From contig JAQXGQ010000041.1 of NCBI GenBank assembly GCA_029006795.1, forward strand, positions 1 through 49,511: DNA of 49,511 nt, in the 5' to 3' direction. Shown here piece after piece: positions 25,383-33,515 of this stretch; positions within the stretch are counted from its first letter, which is position 1, and the number at the start of each line of letters is the position of its first letter. The stretch is from Clostridiales bacterium. GTDB lineage: Bacteria > Bacillota > Clostridia > Lachnospirales > Lachnospiraceae. Under the pieces are notes generated by a model. That model was not told the origin of the DNA and made no database searches. It was given only the letters and a program-made list of their open reading frames with translations. Made by a program: the position numbers and the translations under genes.

Positions 25383-27358
25383 TGAAAAAAATTACTCTGC
25401 AAAAAGTAATCAAAGGAGTGCGTTATCTGAAACATTACGGGCTTAAGGAATTTTTTATCCGGCTTCAGGAAAAAATGGAAGCGGAGAATGTGCCCTATGA
25501 ACCCTGGTATGAAAAGCATAGGGCAACAACAGAACAATTAGAAAAACAGAGGAAAACTGCAGAAAAATGGAAAGACACTCCCTGTATCAGTATTGTAGTG
25601 CCCCTGTATAATACCCCGGAGCCTTTTTTGCGGGAAATGATTGCTTCAGTGCAGGCACAGACTTACGGAAACTGGCAGCTTTGTTTAGCAGACGGAAGCC
25701 CTAAGATGACAGGCACTCCTGTCACAGATACCAAAACTTCGACAGAAACACAGGGAAAGGGGCAGGAAAAAAGAACTCTGCTTACCGGAATTTTAGAGGA
25801 ATATGCAAAGTCAGACAGCCGGATTGTGTTTTCTACATTAGAAAAAAACGAAGGAATTGCTGGAAATACCAATGCCGCTATCGCTATGGCATCAGGAGAG
25901 TGGATTGCTTTTTTAGACCATGATGACCTGTTAGCACCGGATGCGTTGTATGAAGCGGTAAACCGGATGCAAAAGGGTGTGGAGGAGAAAGACGGACTGG
26001 CTGCCATAGGACTTAACGGCGCAGGAAAATCGGCAGAATACGACATGATTTATACGGATGAGGACAAGGTGGATATGGATGGAAAAAACCATTTCCAACC
26101 CCACTTTAAACCGGATATCAATATTGATTTACTGCGTTCTAATAATTATATTACCCATTTTCTGTTGGTGAAACGGGAGATTGTGGAACGCGTGGGTGGT
26201 ATCCGTTCCGACTACGACGGAGCACAGGACTATGATTTTATTCTCCGTTGTGTGGAGCAAGCCTCTGCTATCGCGCATATTCCGCGGATTTTGTATCATT
26301 GGAGATGCCACAGTGAATCTACTTCGGAAAATCCGTTTAGCAAGCAGTATGCGGTGGAGGCAGGAAAACGGGCTATTGCAGACCATCTAAAACGTTTGGG
26401 GATAAAGGCGGAAGTGACCCCACGGAAGGATTTGGGATTTTATGAGGTGGAGTATCCACCGGTGGGAGAGCCATTGATTTCCATTATTATTCCGAACAAG
26501 GATGAGACGGAGAGTCTTAAGAAGTGTCTTGGTTCCATTGAACAGTCCGAATATAAGAATTATGAAGTCATTATTGTGGAAAATAACAGTTGTGAAGAGA
26601 CTTTTTCTTACTATCGCAAAATAGCACCGGCAGAGCGGGAAGAAAACGGAACGCGTCTGTTAGAGGGCAGTTTTCCAGGTGGCCAGCGTCTTGCAGTGGC
26701 AGTCTGGAAGGAAGGATTTAATTATTCCGCGCTTAACAATTTTGGGGTTTCTTTTGCGAAGGGGGAATATCTGGTACTGTTAAATAATGATATTGAGCTC
26801 ATTGGCACAAATGTGCTTACTATCATGCTTGGCACCTGCCAGCGAAAAGAGGTTGGAATTGTGGGGGCAAAGCTGTTTTATCCTGACAATACCGTACAGC
26901 ATGGAGGAATCGTAGTGGGAATCGGCGGAAATGCAAGAGGTATTGCTTCAAATATGTTTACCGGACTTCCGAAGGACAGAGGAGGCTATCTTCACAAGGC
27001 TTCCCTGCAGATGGACTATAGTGCGGTCACAGCGGCATTTCTTATGGTAAAGAGAAACGTATATGATGAGGCAGGAGGCTTTACGGAGGAGTTAGCGGTT
27101 GCCTTTAATGATGTGGATTTCTGTTTGAAAGTGCGGAAATTGGGTTATCTTGTGGTATATAACCCTCATGCAAAGGCTTATCATTACGAGTCAAAATCAC
27201 GGGGAGCGGAGGATTCCCCGGAGAAAACAGCACGGTTTCAGAGAGAAATTGAATATATGAGAAATCACTGGATTGGCATTTTAAAAGGGGGAGACCCCTA
27301 TTACAACCCGAATTTTTCAACGGTTTATAATAATTATTCATTGCGGGATAACCGCTAG
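25379..27358 (+). CDS. Two-domain family 2 glycosyltransferase
   Basis: The 659-residue protein repeats the catalytic layout of the 22708-25152 product without the N-terminal beta repeats. The first GT2 domain (about 55-340) has ISIVVPLYNTPEP, FLDHDDLLAPDALYE, YTDEDKVDMDG, QDYDFILRCVE and LYHWRC. The second (about 360-640) has ISIIIPNKDETESL, LLNNDIELIG, AFNDVDFCLKVRK and YHYESKSRG. An inserted T/K/G-rich stretch of about 30 residues (PVTDTKTSTETQGKGQEKRT) interrupts the first domain, and a second insert lies near residue 420; both are likely surface loops. It overlaps the zinc-ribbon gene by four bases. Two active sites again suggest a processive or dual-linkage role. The sugar specificity is unknown, with rhamnose possible. 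Confidence 0.87.
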   Translation: MMKKITLQKVIKGVRYLKHYGLKEFFIRLQEKMEAENVPYEPWYEKHRATTEQLEKQRKTAEKWKDTPCISIVVPLYNTPEPFLREMIASVQAQTYGNWQLCLADGSPKMTGTPVTDTKTSTETQGKGQEKRTLLTGILEEYAKSDSRIVFSTLEKNEGIAGNTNAAIAMASGEWIAFLDHDDLLAPDALYEAVNRMQKGVEEKDGLAAIGLNGAGKSAEYDMIYTDEDKVDMDGKNHFQPHFKPDINIDLLRSNNYITHFLLVKREIVERVGGIRSDYDGAQDYDFILRCVEQASAIAHIPRILYHWRCHSESTSENPFSKQYAVEAGKRAIADHLKRLGIKAEVTPRKDLGFYEVEYPPVGEPLISIIIPNKDETESLKKCLGSIEQSEYKNYEVIIVENNSCEETFSYYRKIAPAEREENGTRLLEGSFPGGQRLAVAVWKEGFNYSALNNFGVSFAKGEYLVLLNNDIELIGTNVLTIMLGTCQRKEVGIVGAKLFYPDNTVQHGGIVVGIGGNARGIASNMFTGLPKDRGGYLHKASLQMDYSAVTAAFLMVKRNVYDEAGGFTEELAVAFNDVDFCLKVRKLGYLVVYNPHAKAYHYESKSRGAEDSPEKTARFQREIEYMRNHWIGILKGGDPYYNPNFSTVYNNYSLRDNR

Positions 27359-27365
27359 GAGGAAT

Positions 27366-28322
27366 ATGGCGGAAGTTACGGTTGTGATTCCTAATTACAA
27401 TGGGAAGACTTTACTGGAAAATTGTATAAAGACATTAGAGCAGCAGTCTCTGCGGGACTTTAAACTTTTTGTTATTGATAACGGTTCTACGGATGGAAGT
27501 ACGGAACTGACTTCAGAGATTCTGGATATGGAAATCGTGGAGCTAGGCGAGAATACGGGATTTTGCAAGGCAGTAAATCTGGGTATTAAGAAGACAAAAA
27601 CACCCTATGTCATTTTGCTTAATAATGATACGGAGGCAGAGCCTCATTTTGTGGAAGAGCTGCTAAAGGGCATCAAACAATCGGAGAATATTTTTTCCGG
27701 CAGTGCCATGATGTTAGATTTTAGAAAGCGTGATATCATAGACAATGCGGGAGATTTTTATGTTCCGCTTGGCTGGGCAAGAGCAAGGGGAAAGGGGAAA
27801 CCGGCATCTTCTTATGAGAAAGAAGCGGATATCTTTTCTTCCTGTGGCGGGGCGGCGATTTACCGGATGGAGCTGCTTCAAAAAACAGGACTTTTTGATG
27901 AACGTCATTTTGCTTATTTAGAAGATGTGGATTTAGGCTATCGTGCCAAAATCATGGGATATCGGAATCGTTATTTTCCGGCCGCAAAGGTTTATCATGT
28001 GGGCAGTGCCACTACCGGAACCCGCTATAACGAGAAAAAGGTTTTTCTTGCGGCAAGGAATTCTGTGTTTGTTGTTTATAAAAATATGCCATTAGGACAG
28101 AAGATTATAAATTTACCGTTTTTACTTCTCGGTGTGCTGATAAAGTGGCTGTTTTTTGTGAAGAAGGGCTTTGGAAAGGAATATCTTACCGGAATAAAAA
28201 AGGGGCTTAGGGAGTGCTCGGGCTGTAAAAAAGCGGAATTAGAAAAACAGCCGGTAAGCCGGTATGCAAAGCTTGAAATAGAGATGATTTCTAATATTTT
28301 CCGCATTCTTTTTGGAAAATAA
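27366..28322 (+). CDS. Family 2 glycosyltransferase, rhamnosyltransferase-like
   Basis: The 318-residue protein has VTVVIPNYNGKTLL, DNGSTDGSTE, LLNNDTEAEPHF and FDERHFAYLEDVDLGYRAK, which are the nucleotide-binding and DxD-type acidic motifs of the WbbL/rhamnosyltransferase-like branch of GT2. A hydrophobic segment near residue 250 (INLPFLLLGVLIKWLFFV) may anchor it to the membrane. Start is ATG behind TAGGAGGAAT. It is the last gene of the ugd transcript, followed by a fresh promoter at 28400. Donor is inferred: dTDP-rhamnose or UDP-hexose. Confidence 0.85.
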   Translation: MAEVTVVIPNYNGKTLLENCIKTLEQQSLRDFKLFVIDNGSTDGSTELTSEILDMEIVELGENTGFCKAVNLGIKKTKTPYVILLNNDTEAEPHFVEELLKGIKQSENIFSGSAMMLDFRKRDIIDNAGDFYVPLGWARARGKGKPASSYEKEADIFSSCGGAAIYRMELLQKTGLFDERHFAYLEDVDLGYRAKIMGYRNRYFPAAKVYHVGSATTGTRYNEKKVFLAARNSVFVVYKNMPLGQKIINLPFLLLGVLIKWLFFVKKGFGKEYLTGIKKGLRECSGCKKAELEKQPVSRYAKLEIEMISNIFRILFGK

Positions 28323-28399
28323 GAATGAAATTCTTTGAAAATCAAAGCAAATATAAGAAAATATTAAGATTTTGGTTGGATGGATTTAAGAAAAAGAAG

Positions 28400-28428
28400 T
28401 TGTGCTTTTTGTAAAATTATTGTATCAT
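28400..28428 (+). promoter_or_regulatory. Promoter of the initiating-transferase operon
   Basis: TTGTGC (28400-28405) and TATCAT (28423-28428) lie 17 bases apart, about 45 bases upstream of the start at 28472. Confidence 0.5.
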
Positions 28429-28471
28429 TGTTTTTATATGGTAGCTTGATAATTTATAAAAGGATGACACT

Positions 28472-29890
28472 ATGATAAAAGATAATCAGCAGTATTTTAA
28501 TAGGCTGCATGTTATAATTGACGCAGCTGTAATTATAGTGTCCTATATTTTAGCCTGGTGGTTAAAGTTTTTGAGTGGTATTCTGGATTCAGAAGGCGGT
28601 GCACTGTCATTTCATCTTTATATGAGGGCACTTTTCATTCTGGTCCCGTTGTTGTTGGTAATTTATTATGCTTTTAATTTATATACTCCTAAGCGGGTAC
28701 AGGGAAGACGTTTAGAGCTGTCTAACATTGTCGCGGCAAATACGGTTGGAGCTCTTATTACGTTCGCGGGATTATTCTTTTTGCAGTCTTATGAGGAACA
28801 GTTTCAGAACTTCTCAAGAGAGATGTTCTTCTATTTCTTTGTAATCAACGTTGTATTAGAAGAGTGCTTTCGCCTGCTGCTTCGCCGGATTTTACGGAGC
28901 ATAAGAAGAAATGGATATAATCTGAAGCATGTTTTATTGGTGGGATATTCAAGAGCAGCGGAGCAGTTTATTGACAGAATACAGCAAAACCCACAATGGG
29001 GCTATAATGTCCGGGGAATTTTAGATGACAACATTGCCCGGGGGACAACCTATAAGGGTGTTAAGGTGATAGGAAGTGTGGGAAATTTACTCTACATTCT
29101 TCCGGAGAGCAAGTTAGATGAGATTGCCATTACCTTAGGGCTTGAAGAATATTATAAACTGGAAAAAATTGTAGCCGAATGCGAAAAGTCCGGGGTACAT
29201 ACCAAGTTTATTCCGGATTATGGAAACATTATTCCTACAAAACCATACACGGAAGATTTACTGGGACTTCCGGTAATCAATATCCGTTATGTTCCATTGT
29301 CGAACACCTTTAATGCACTGGTGAAGAGATGTGTGGATATCGTAGGATCGATTTTCTGCATTATCCTGTTTTCACCAATTATGCTTGCTACGGCGATAGC
29401 AGTAAAAGCAACTTCCAAAGGGTCATTGATTTTTAAGCAGGAGAGAGTAGGACTGCATAACACACCATTCCATATGTATAAGTTTCGAACCATGTATGTG
29501 CAGACAGAGGAGGAAGAAAGGAAAGGCTGGACACAGAAGAATGACCCGCGTATCACAAAGGTGGGTAGATTTTTAAGAAAGACAAGCCTTGACGAATTTC
29601 CTCAGTTGTTTAATGTGTTAAAAGGAGATATGAGTCTGGTGGGGCCAAGACCGGAACGACCACAGTATGTGGAAAAATTCCGGGAAGAGATTCCTCGCTA
29701 TATGATTAAACATCAGGTGAGACCCGGTATGACAGGATGGGCGCAGGTGAACGGCTATCGTGGAGATACATCGATACGAAAGAGAATAGAGCATGATTTG
29801 TATTATATTGAAAACTGGACGTTGGGACTGGATATAAAAATTCTGTTCCTCACCATTTTCAAAGGTTTTATAAATAAAAATGCGTATTAG
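28472..29890 (+). CDS. Undecaprenyl-phosphate glycosyl-1-phosphate transferase (WbaP/WcaJ type)
   Basis: The 472-residue protein has four N-terminal membrane helices (to about residue 125), a central Rossmann-like regulatory part (HVLLVGYSRAAEQF), then the bacterial sugar transferase domain. That domain begins at the re-entrant helix KRCVDIVGSIFCIILFSP and carries YKFRTMYVQ, KTSLDEFPQLFNVLKGD with the catalytic Asp-Glu pair, SLVGPRPERP and RPGMTGWAQVNGYRGDT. Such enzymes move hexose-1-phosphate (usually glucose or galactose) from the UDP-sugar to undecaprenyl phosphate, the first step in building the lipid-linked repeat. It has its own promoter and is followed 12 bases later by an LCP gene. 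Length and motifs are complete. Confidence 0.93.
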   Translation: MIKDNQQYFNRLHVIIDAAVIIVSYILAWWLKFLSGILDSEGGALSFHLYMRALFILVPLLLVIYYAFNLYTPKRVQGRRLELSNIVAANTVGALITFAGLFFLQSYEEQFQNFSREMFFYFFVINVVLEECFRLLLRRILRSIRRNGYNLKHVLLVGYSRAAEQFIDRIQQNPQWGYNVRGILDDNIARGTTYKGVKVIGSVGNLLYILPESKLDEIAITLGLEEYYKLEKIVAECEKSGVHTKFIPDYGNIIPTKPYTEDLLGLPVINIRYVPLSNTFNALVKRCVDIVGSIFCIILFSPIMLATAIAVKATSKGSLIFKQERVGLHNTPFHMYKFRTMYVQTEEEERKGWTQKNDPRITKVGRFLRKTSLDEFPQLFNVLKGDMSLVGPRPERPQYVEKFREEIPRYMIKHQVRPGMTGWAQVNGYRGDTSIRKRIEHDLYYIENWTLGLDIKILFLTIFKGFINKNAY

Positions 29891-29902
29891 GAGAAAATAT
29901 TT

Positions 29903-31021
29903 ATGAACAAAACAGAACAAGGAAAAACAAAATCACGGCAGGGGGCAGCAGGGAAAAGGCCTGCAAAGAAAAAAAAGAAACAGCAGAAAAAAATGCTGAT
30001 TGTTGCAGTTGAAATCCTGGTTTTACTGATTTTGGCAGCAGTGTTGTTTGTGGTAATTAAATTCTCAAAAATTCAGAAGGATACAACCTTTGATGTTGAG
30101 AAAGTGGAGGTAAATGAGGGTATTTCCTCCGAGGCACAGGAAATCATGCAGGGATACACCACGATTGCATTATTTGGTCTTGATAACCGTTCTAACGGCA
30201 ATCTTTCTAAAGGTAACAGTGACGTTATTATTATTGCCAGCATCAATAACGATACCCATGAAGTAAAACTGGCATCTGTTTATCGTGACAGCTATTTAGA
30301 TATCGGAAACAGTACTTTCAAGAAGTGTAATTCAGCTTATTCCGCAGGTGGTCCAGAGCAGGCAATTACCATGTTAAACAAGAATTTTGACCTTGATATC
30401 ACCGATTACGTGACAGTAGATTTTAATTCAGTAGTAGAATGCGTAGACTTATTAGGCGGTGTAGTCATTCCGGAAGTAACGGATGAAGAAGCGGTTCTGA
30501 TGTACGGCTATATGGATGAAATTAACAAGCTGACAAAGCATAATTCGAAATATTTATCCAGCGGCGGAACAAATGTAACGATGGATGGTGTACAGGCTTG
30601 TGCTTATGCGCGTATCCGTTATACTGCAGGAGATGATTACAGACGTACCGAACGTCAGAGAGCCGTGATTGCAGCGATGATTGAAAAGGCACAGAAGTCT
30701 AACTTAAAGACGATTAACAGCCTGATTGATGCGTTATTTGGTGATATTAAGACCAGTTATACCAATACGGACTTAATGGCATTGGCTGCACAGGTGTTTA
30801 ATTACAAGCTAGGCGAGACTACCGGTTTCCCGTTTGAGAAGAATACAAAGAAGCTTGGCTCTAAGGGTGACTGTGTTATCCCGTGTGATTTAGAGACTAA
30901 TGTAAAACAGCTCCACGCATTCCTGTATGATGACAATACATATGAGCCGACTGATACTGTAAAGGAAAAGAGTGCACAGATTATCAATGATACCGGCTAT
31001 CGTCAGGGAGATGGATTTTAA
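29903..31021 (+). CDS. LytR-CpsA-Psr family glycopolymer-peptidoglycan ligase
   Basis: The 372-residue protein has a lysine-rich cytoplasmic start, one membrane helix (MLIVAVEILVLLILAAVLFV, about 31-50) and an extracellular LCP domain. Motifs are IALFGLDNRSNGN, GNSDVIIIASIN, LASVYRDSYLDI and YARIRYTAGDDYRRTERQR, which hold the family's lipid-phosphate-binding arginines and aspartates. LCP proteins move the finished glycopolymer from undecaprenyl diphosphate onto peptidoglycan. Start is ATG behind TAGGAGAAA. Its place directly after the initiating transferase supports a cell-wall-bound rather than released glycan. The next gene starts on the base after its stop. Confidence 0.93.
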   Translation: MNKTEQGKTKSRQGAAGKRPAKKKKKQQKKMLIVAVEILVLLILAAVLFVVIKFSKIQKDTTFDVEKVEVNEGISSEAQEIMQGYTTIALFGLDNRSNGNLSKGNSDVIIIASINNDTHEVKLASVYRDSYLDIGNSTFKKCNSAYSAGGPEQAITMLNKNFDLDITDYVTVDFNSVVECVDLLGGVVIPEVTDEEAVLMYGYMDEINKLTKHNSKYLSSGGTNVTMDGVQACAYARIRYTAGDDYRRTERQRAVIAAMIEKAQKSNLKTINSLIDALFGDIKTSYTNTDLMALAAQVFNYKLGETTGFPFEKNTKKLGSKGDCVIPCDLETNVKQLHAFLYDDNTYEPTDTVKEKSAQIINDTGYRQGDGF

Positions 31022-31996
31022 ATGAAAGTCGATGTAATCATTCCAACTTATAAACCAAACGATACCTTTTGTCTGCTTCTGCAAAAATTGCAGGAGCAGA
31101 CCTTTCTTATTCATAGGGTACTTATTTTAAACACAGAGGAGACGCTCTGGAAAAAGGCGGTAGAAACATATCCCATTGAGGAATGTTTAAATGCCCTTTC
31201 CTGTTCTTACAGTGTGTATCATCTGGGAAAAGAGGAATTTGATCACGGTGGTACCAGGCTTTTTGGTGCCGGACAGTCAGAGGCGGATGTGCTGCTGTTT
31301 ATGACTCAGGATGCGGTTCCTGCCGATGAATTTCTTGTGGAGCAGCTGGTGAAAGGCTTGACAGATGAGAATACGGCGGTGGCATATGCCAGACAGCTGC
31401 CGAGAGAGGACTGCTCTATTGTGGAACGGTACACGAGGCAGTTTAACTATCCTGATATGAGCAGAAAGAAGGGGAAAGAAGATATTCCTGTCTTAGGCAT
31501 CAAGACATTTTTTTGTTCGGATGTCTGTGCGGCATACAGGCGAAGCCTTTTTGAAAAGCTAGGTGGATTTGAAACGCCGGTGATTTTTAATGAGGATATG
31601 TTTTTTGCGGCAAAGGCGGTACGGGAAGGATATTATGTGTATTATGCGGCAGAGGCAAAGGTAATCCATTCGCATAATTATTCTATAGGACAGCAGTTTC
31701 ACAGAAATTTTGATTTAGCAGTATCCCAAAAGCAGCATCCGGAGATTTTCCGGCAGATTAGTTCTGAGGCAGAAGGAATGAAACTGGTGAAAAGTACGGT
31801 CAAATATCTTTGCAGTATCGGAAAACTATATCTGATTTTTCAGTTAGGAATGCAGTGTGTAGGAAAATATACGGGGTATCTGATGGGAAAACACTATGAA
31901 AAGCTAAGCAGAAAGCAGATTTTACGTTATACGATGAACCGGGACTACTGGGTAAAGCTTTGGAAGGAAGCAGATAATCAAAGACATGAAATATAG
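31022..31996 (+). CDS. Family 2 glycosyltransferase, rhamnosyltransferase-like (RfbF/WbbL branch)
   Basis: The 324-residue protein has VDVIIPTYKPND, KEEFDHGGTRLFGA, FMTQDAVPADEF and FFCSDVCAAYRRSLFEKLGGF. The DHGGTR and TQDA stretches are typical of the rhamnosyltransferases of surface-polysaccharide loci. IFNEDMFFAAKAVREGY gives the acceptor-side acidic residue. The start codon directly follows the LCP stop and lies behind CAGGGAG inside it, which indicates translational coupling. It overlaps the next frame by eleven bases if that gene uses its upstream ATG. dTDP-rhamnose genes are not in the window, so the donor is inferred from family resemblance. Confidence 0.85.
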   Translation: MKVDVIIPTYKPNDTFCLLLQKLQEQTFLIHRVLILNTEETLWKKAVETYPIEECLNALSCSYSVYHLGKEEFDHGGTRLFGAGQSEADVLLFMTQDAVPADEFLVEQLVKGLTDENTAVAYARQLPREDCSIVERYTRQFNYPDMSRKKGKEDIPVLGIKTFFCSDVCAAYRRSLFEKLGGFETPVIFNEDMFFAAKAVREGYYVYYAAEAKVIHSHNYSIGQQFHRNFDLAVSQKQHPEIFRQISSEAEGMKLVKSTVKYLCSIGKLYLIFQLGMQCVGKYTGYLMGKHYEKLSRKQILRYTMNRDYWVKLWKEADNQRHEI

Positions 31997-32006
31997 GAAG
32001 GTTTTT

Positions 32007-33413
32007 ATGAAGGATACACAGAAACGAATTTTATTCTGGACATTGATGTTTATCGGAGCACTCCTCGTTCTTTCAAAGGTGGGGTACTCTGATGGCGACG
32101 ATGTCTTTTTTTATCAATATTCTAGGGAGATGGGTTTTTTTGAATATTTAAGCTGGCGTTATGAAACATGGGTGGGAAGAATGTCAGGAGAGGCGATGGT
32201 GTATCTTGTTTTTCGGCATAATTTGTGGTTCTGGCGCATTGTCAATGCTATGATGCTGGTATTATTGCCGATTGGAATCCTTAAGCTGTCAAAAAAGGCG
32301 GCAAGGCTGCCGGAAGGAGGAATTACCCAGTGGTACCGGAAAACAGCGGTGACGTGCAGCGATTCCTTTGAACTGCCGCTTTCTGCGATGCCAGTGGCAG
32401 GATATTTTCTGATGACTGCAACCACCTTTGGCTATGCGGCAGTGTGGGTGAATGGTTCTGTTTTTTATACATGGTCTTTTACCTGTGGTATCTGGGCAAT
32501 GATGCCATTGGCAGATATTGTATTTGATACGGGGAAATTTAACAGATGGCAGCTTTGCTATTCTATTCCATGCGCTGTGATTGCCAGTATGTCCATTGAG
32601 CAGATGGGGGCAGTACTTCTGACGTTTGAAGCACTTGGTGTGTTGTTTCTTCTCTGGAAAAATAAACGGGTATCATGGGAAATGCTGCTGCAGACGGTTG
32701 TGACATTCGTGGCCTTTGTGATTTTATTTTCGGCGCCGGGCAATGACCTTCGGGTGGCATCGGAAATCATTAACTGGATGCCCGAGTATGAGACTATGAG
32801 TCTGGGAGAACATCTTTTTATTACGGTGCAATGGCTGATTTCTTCCTTTGCCAATGAAAACAAATTGTTTCTGTGTGGTATCTGGGTAGTAGGCATCCTG
32901 CTTTTATTGCAGCAGAAAAAAAAGAAAAAATCAGATATGCTCTGGATTGCTTTTGCCGGAATTTTTACTGTGGCGGCATGTCTGCCTTTTGCGGGAATTA
33001 CGGTGCTCTCTGATATGGGCATGAATATCGGAGATATTATGTTTACGGTAGAGCAGGTTCCTGTGGCAGCAGATTTGACGGTGAAAAACATAATAGCGCT
33101 TTTCTGGTGGAGTGGAGCGCTTATTTTTACTTTCTTTTATCTCTGGAAAATATCAGGTTTTCAGGTGCCGCTTCTGCTCACTTATCTTGCAGGAATTGCC
33201 AGTGAAGCGATTTTGTATTGTTCTCCCACCATGTATGCGTCCGGTGCAAGAGTATATTATCTGACAGATTTATTGTATCTGTTTCTTATGATAACGCTTT
33301 CTTTAGAACTTCGGCATAAGAAATGGAGAAACGGTTATTATATAGGAACCGTGTGTGCGGGTATCTTTCAGTTTGTATTTCAGTTTAATACATTTGCAAT
33401 CTGGTTGCGGTAA
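32007..33413 (+). CDS. Multispanning membrane protein, DUF6056-like
   Basis: ATG 32007 is preferred over 31986 because TAGGAAGG lies at the right distance from it and the upstream start has no site. The 468-residue protein has about ten to twelve membrane helices. An early extracytoplasmic loop with GYSDGDDVFFYQYS and RYETWVGRMSGEAMV resembles the acidic first loop of GT-C type enzymes, as found in DUF6056 proteins. It is the last gene of the operon. A GT-C transferase or a polymerase-like role on the outer face is possible and would fill a gap, because no Wzy polymerase was recognised in this locus. No function has been shown from sequence. Confidence 0.7.
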   Translation: MKDTQKRILFWTLMFIGALLVLSKVGYSDGDDVFFYQYSREMGFFEYLSWRYETWVGRMSGEAMVYLVFRHNLWFWRIVNAMMLVLLPIGILKLSKKAARLPEGGITQWYRKTAVTCSDSFELPLSAMPVAGYFLMTATTFGYAAVWVNGSVFYTWSFTCGIWAMMPLADIVFDTGKFNRWQLCYSIPCAVIASMSIEQMGAVLLTFEALGVLFLLWKNKRVSWEMLLQTVVTFVAFVILFSAPGNDLRVASEIINWMPEYETMSLGEHLFITVQWLISSFANENKLFLCGIWVVGILLLLQQKKKKKSDMLWIAFAGIFTVAACLPFAGITVLSDMGMNIGDIMFTVEQVPVAADLTVKNIIALFWWSGALIFTFFYLWKISGFQVPLLLTYLAGIASEAILYCSPTMYASGARVYYLTDLLYLFLMITLSLELRHKKWRNGYYIGTVCAGIFQFVFQFNTFAIWLR

Positions 33414-33439
33414 AAGTCATAAAGTTTTGATATTTCCTT

Positions 33440-33461
33440 CACAAATCGAACACAAATAGAA
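33440..33461 (+). promoter_or_regulatory. Tandem 11-bp direct repeat upstream of the HtrA-like gene
   Basis: CACAAATCGAA (33440-33450) is followed at once by CACAAATAGAA (33451-33461), identical at ten of eleven positions and spaced one helical turn apart. This layout is typical of binding sites for OmpR/PhoB-type response regulators. It lies about 55 bases before the gene start, where a CssR-like envelope-stress activator would bind. The regulator is inferred. Confidence 0.45.
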
Positions 33462-33515
33462 GGTAGACTGTTTCTTGTAATAAGGAAATACCGATTACGG
33501 AAGGAGAAATGAGAT

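Noticed and set aside
32558-33091. 177-codon minus-strand frame inside the DUF6056-like gene
   Set aside because: It is a shadow of a membrane-protein gene with no ribosome site or family resemblance.
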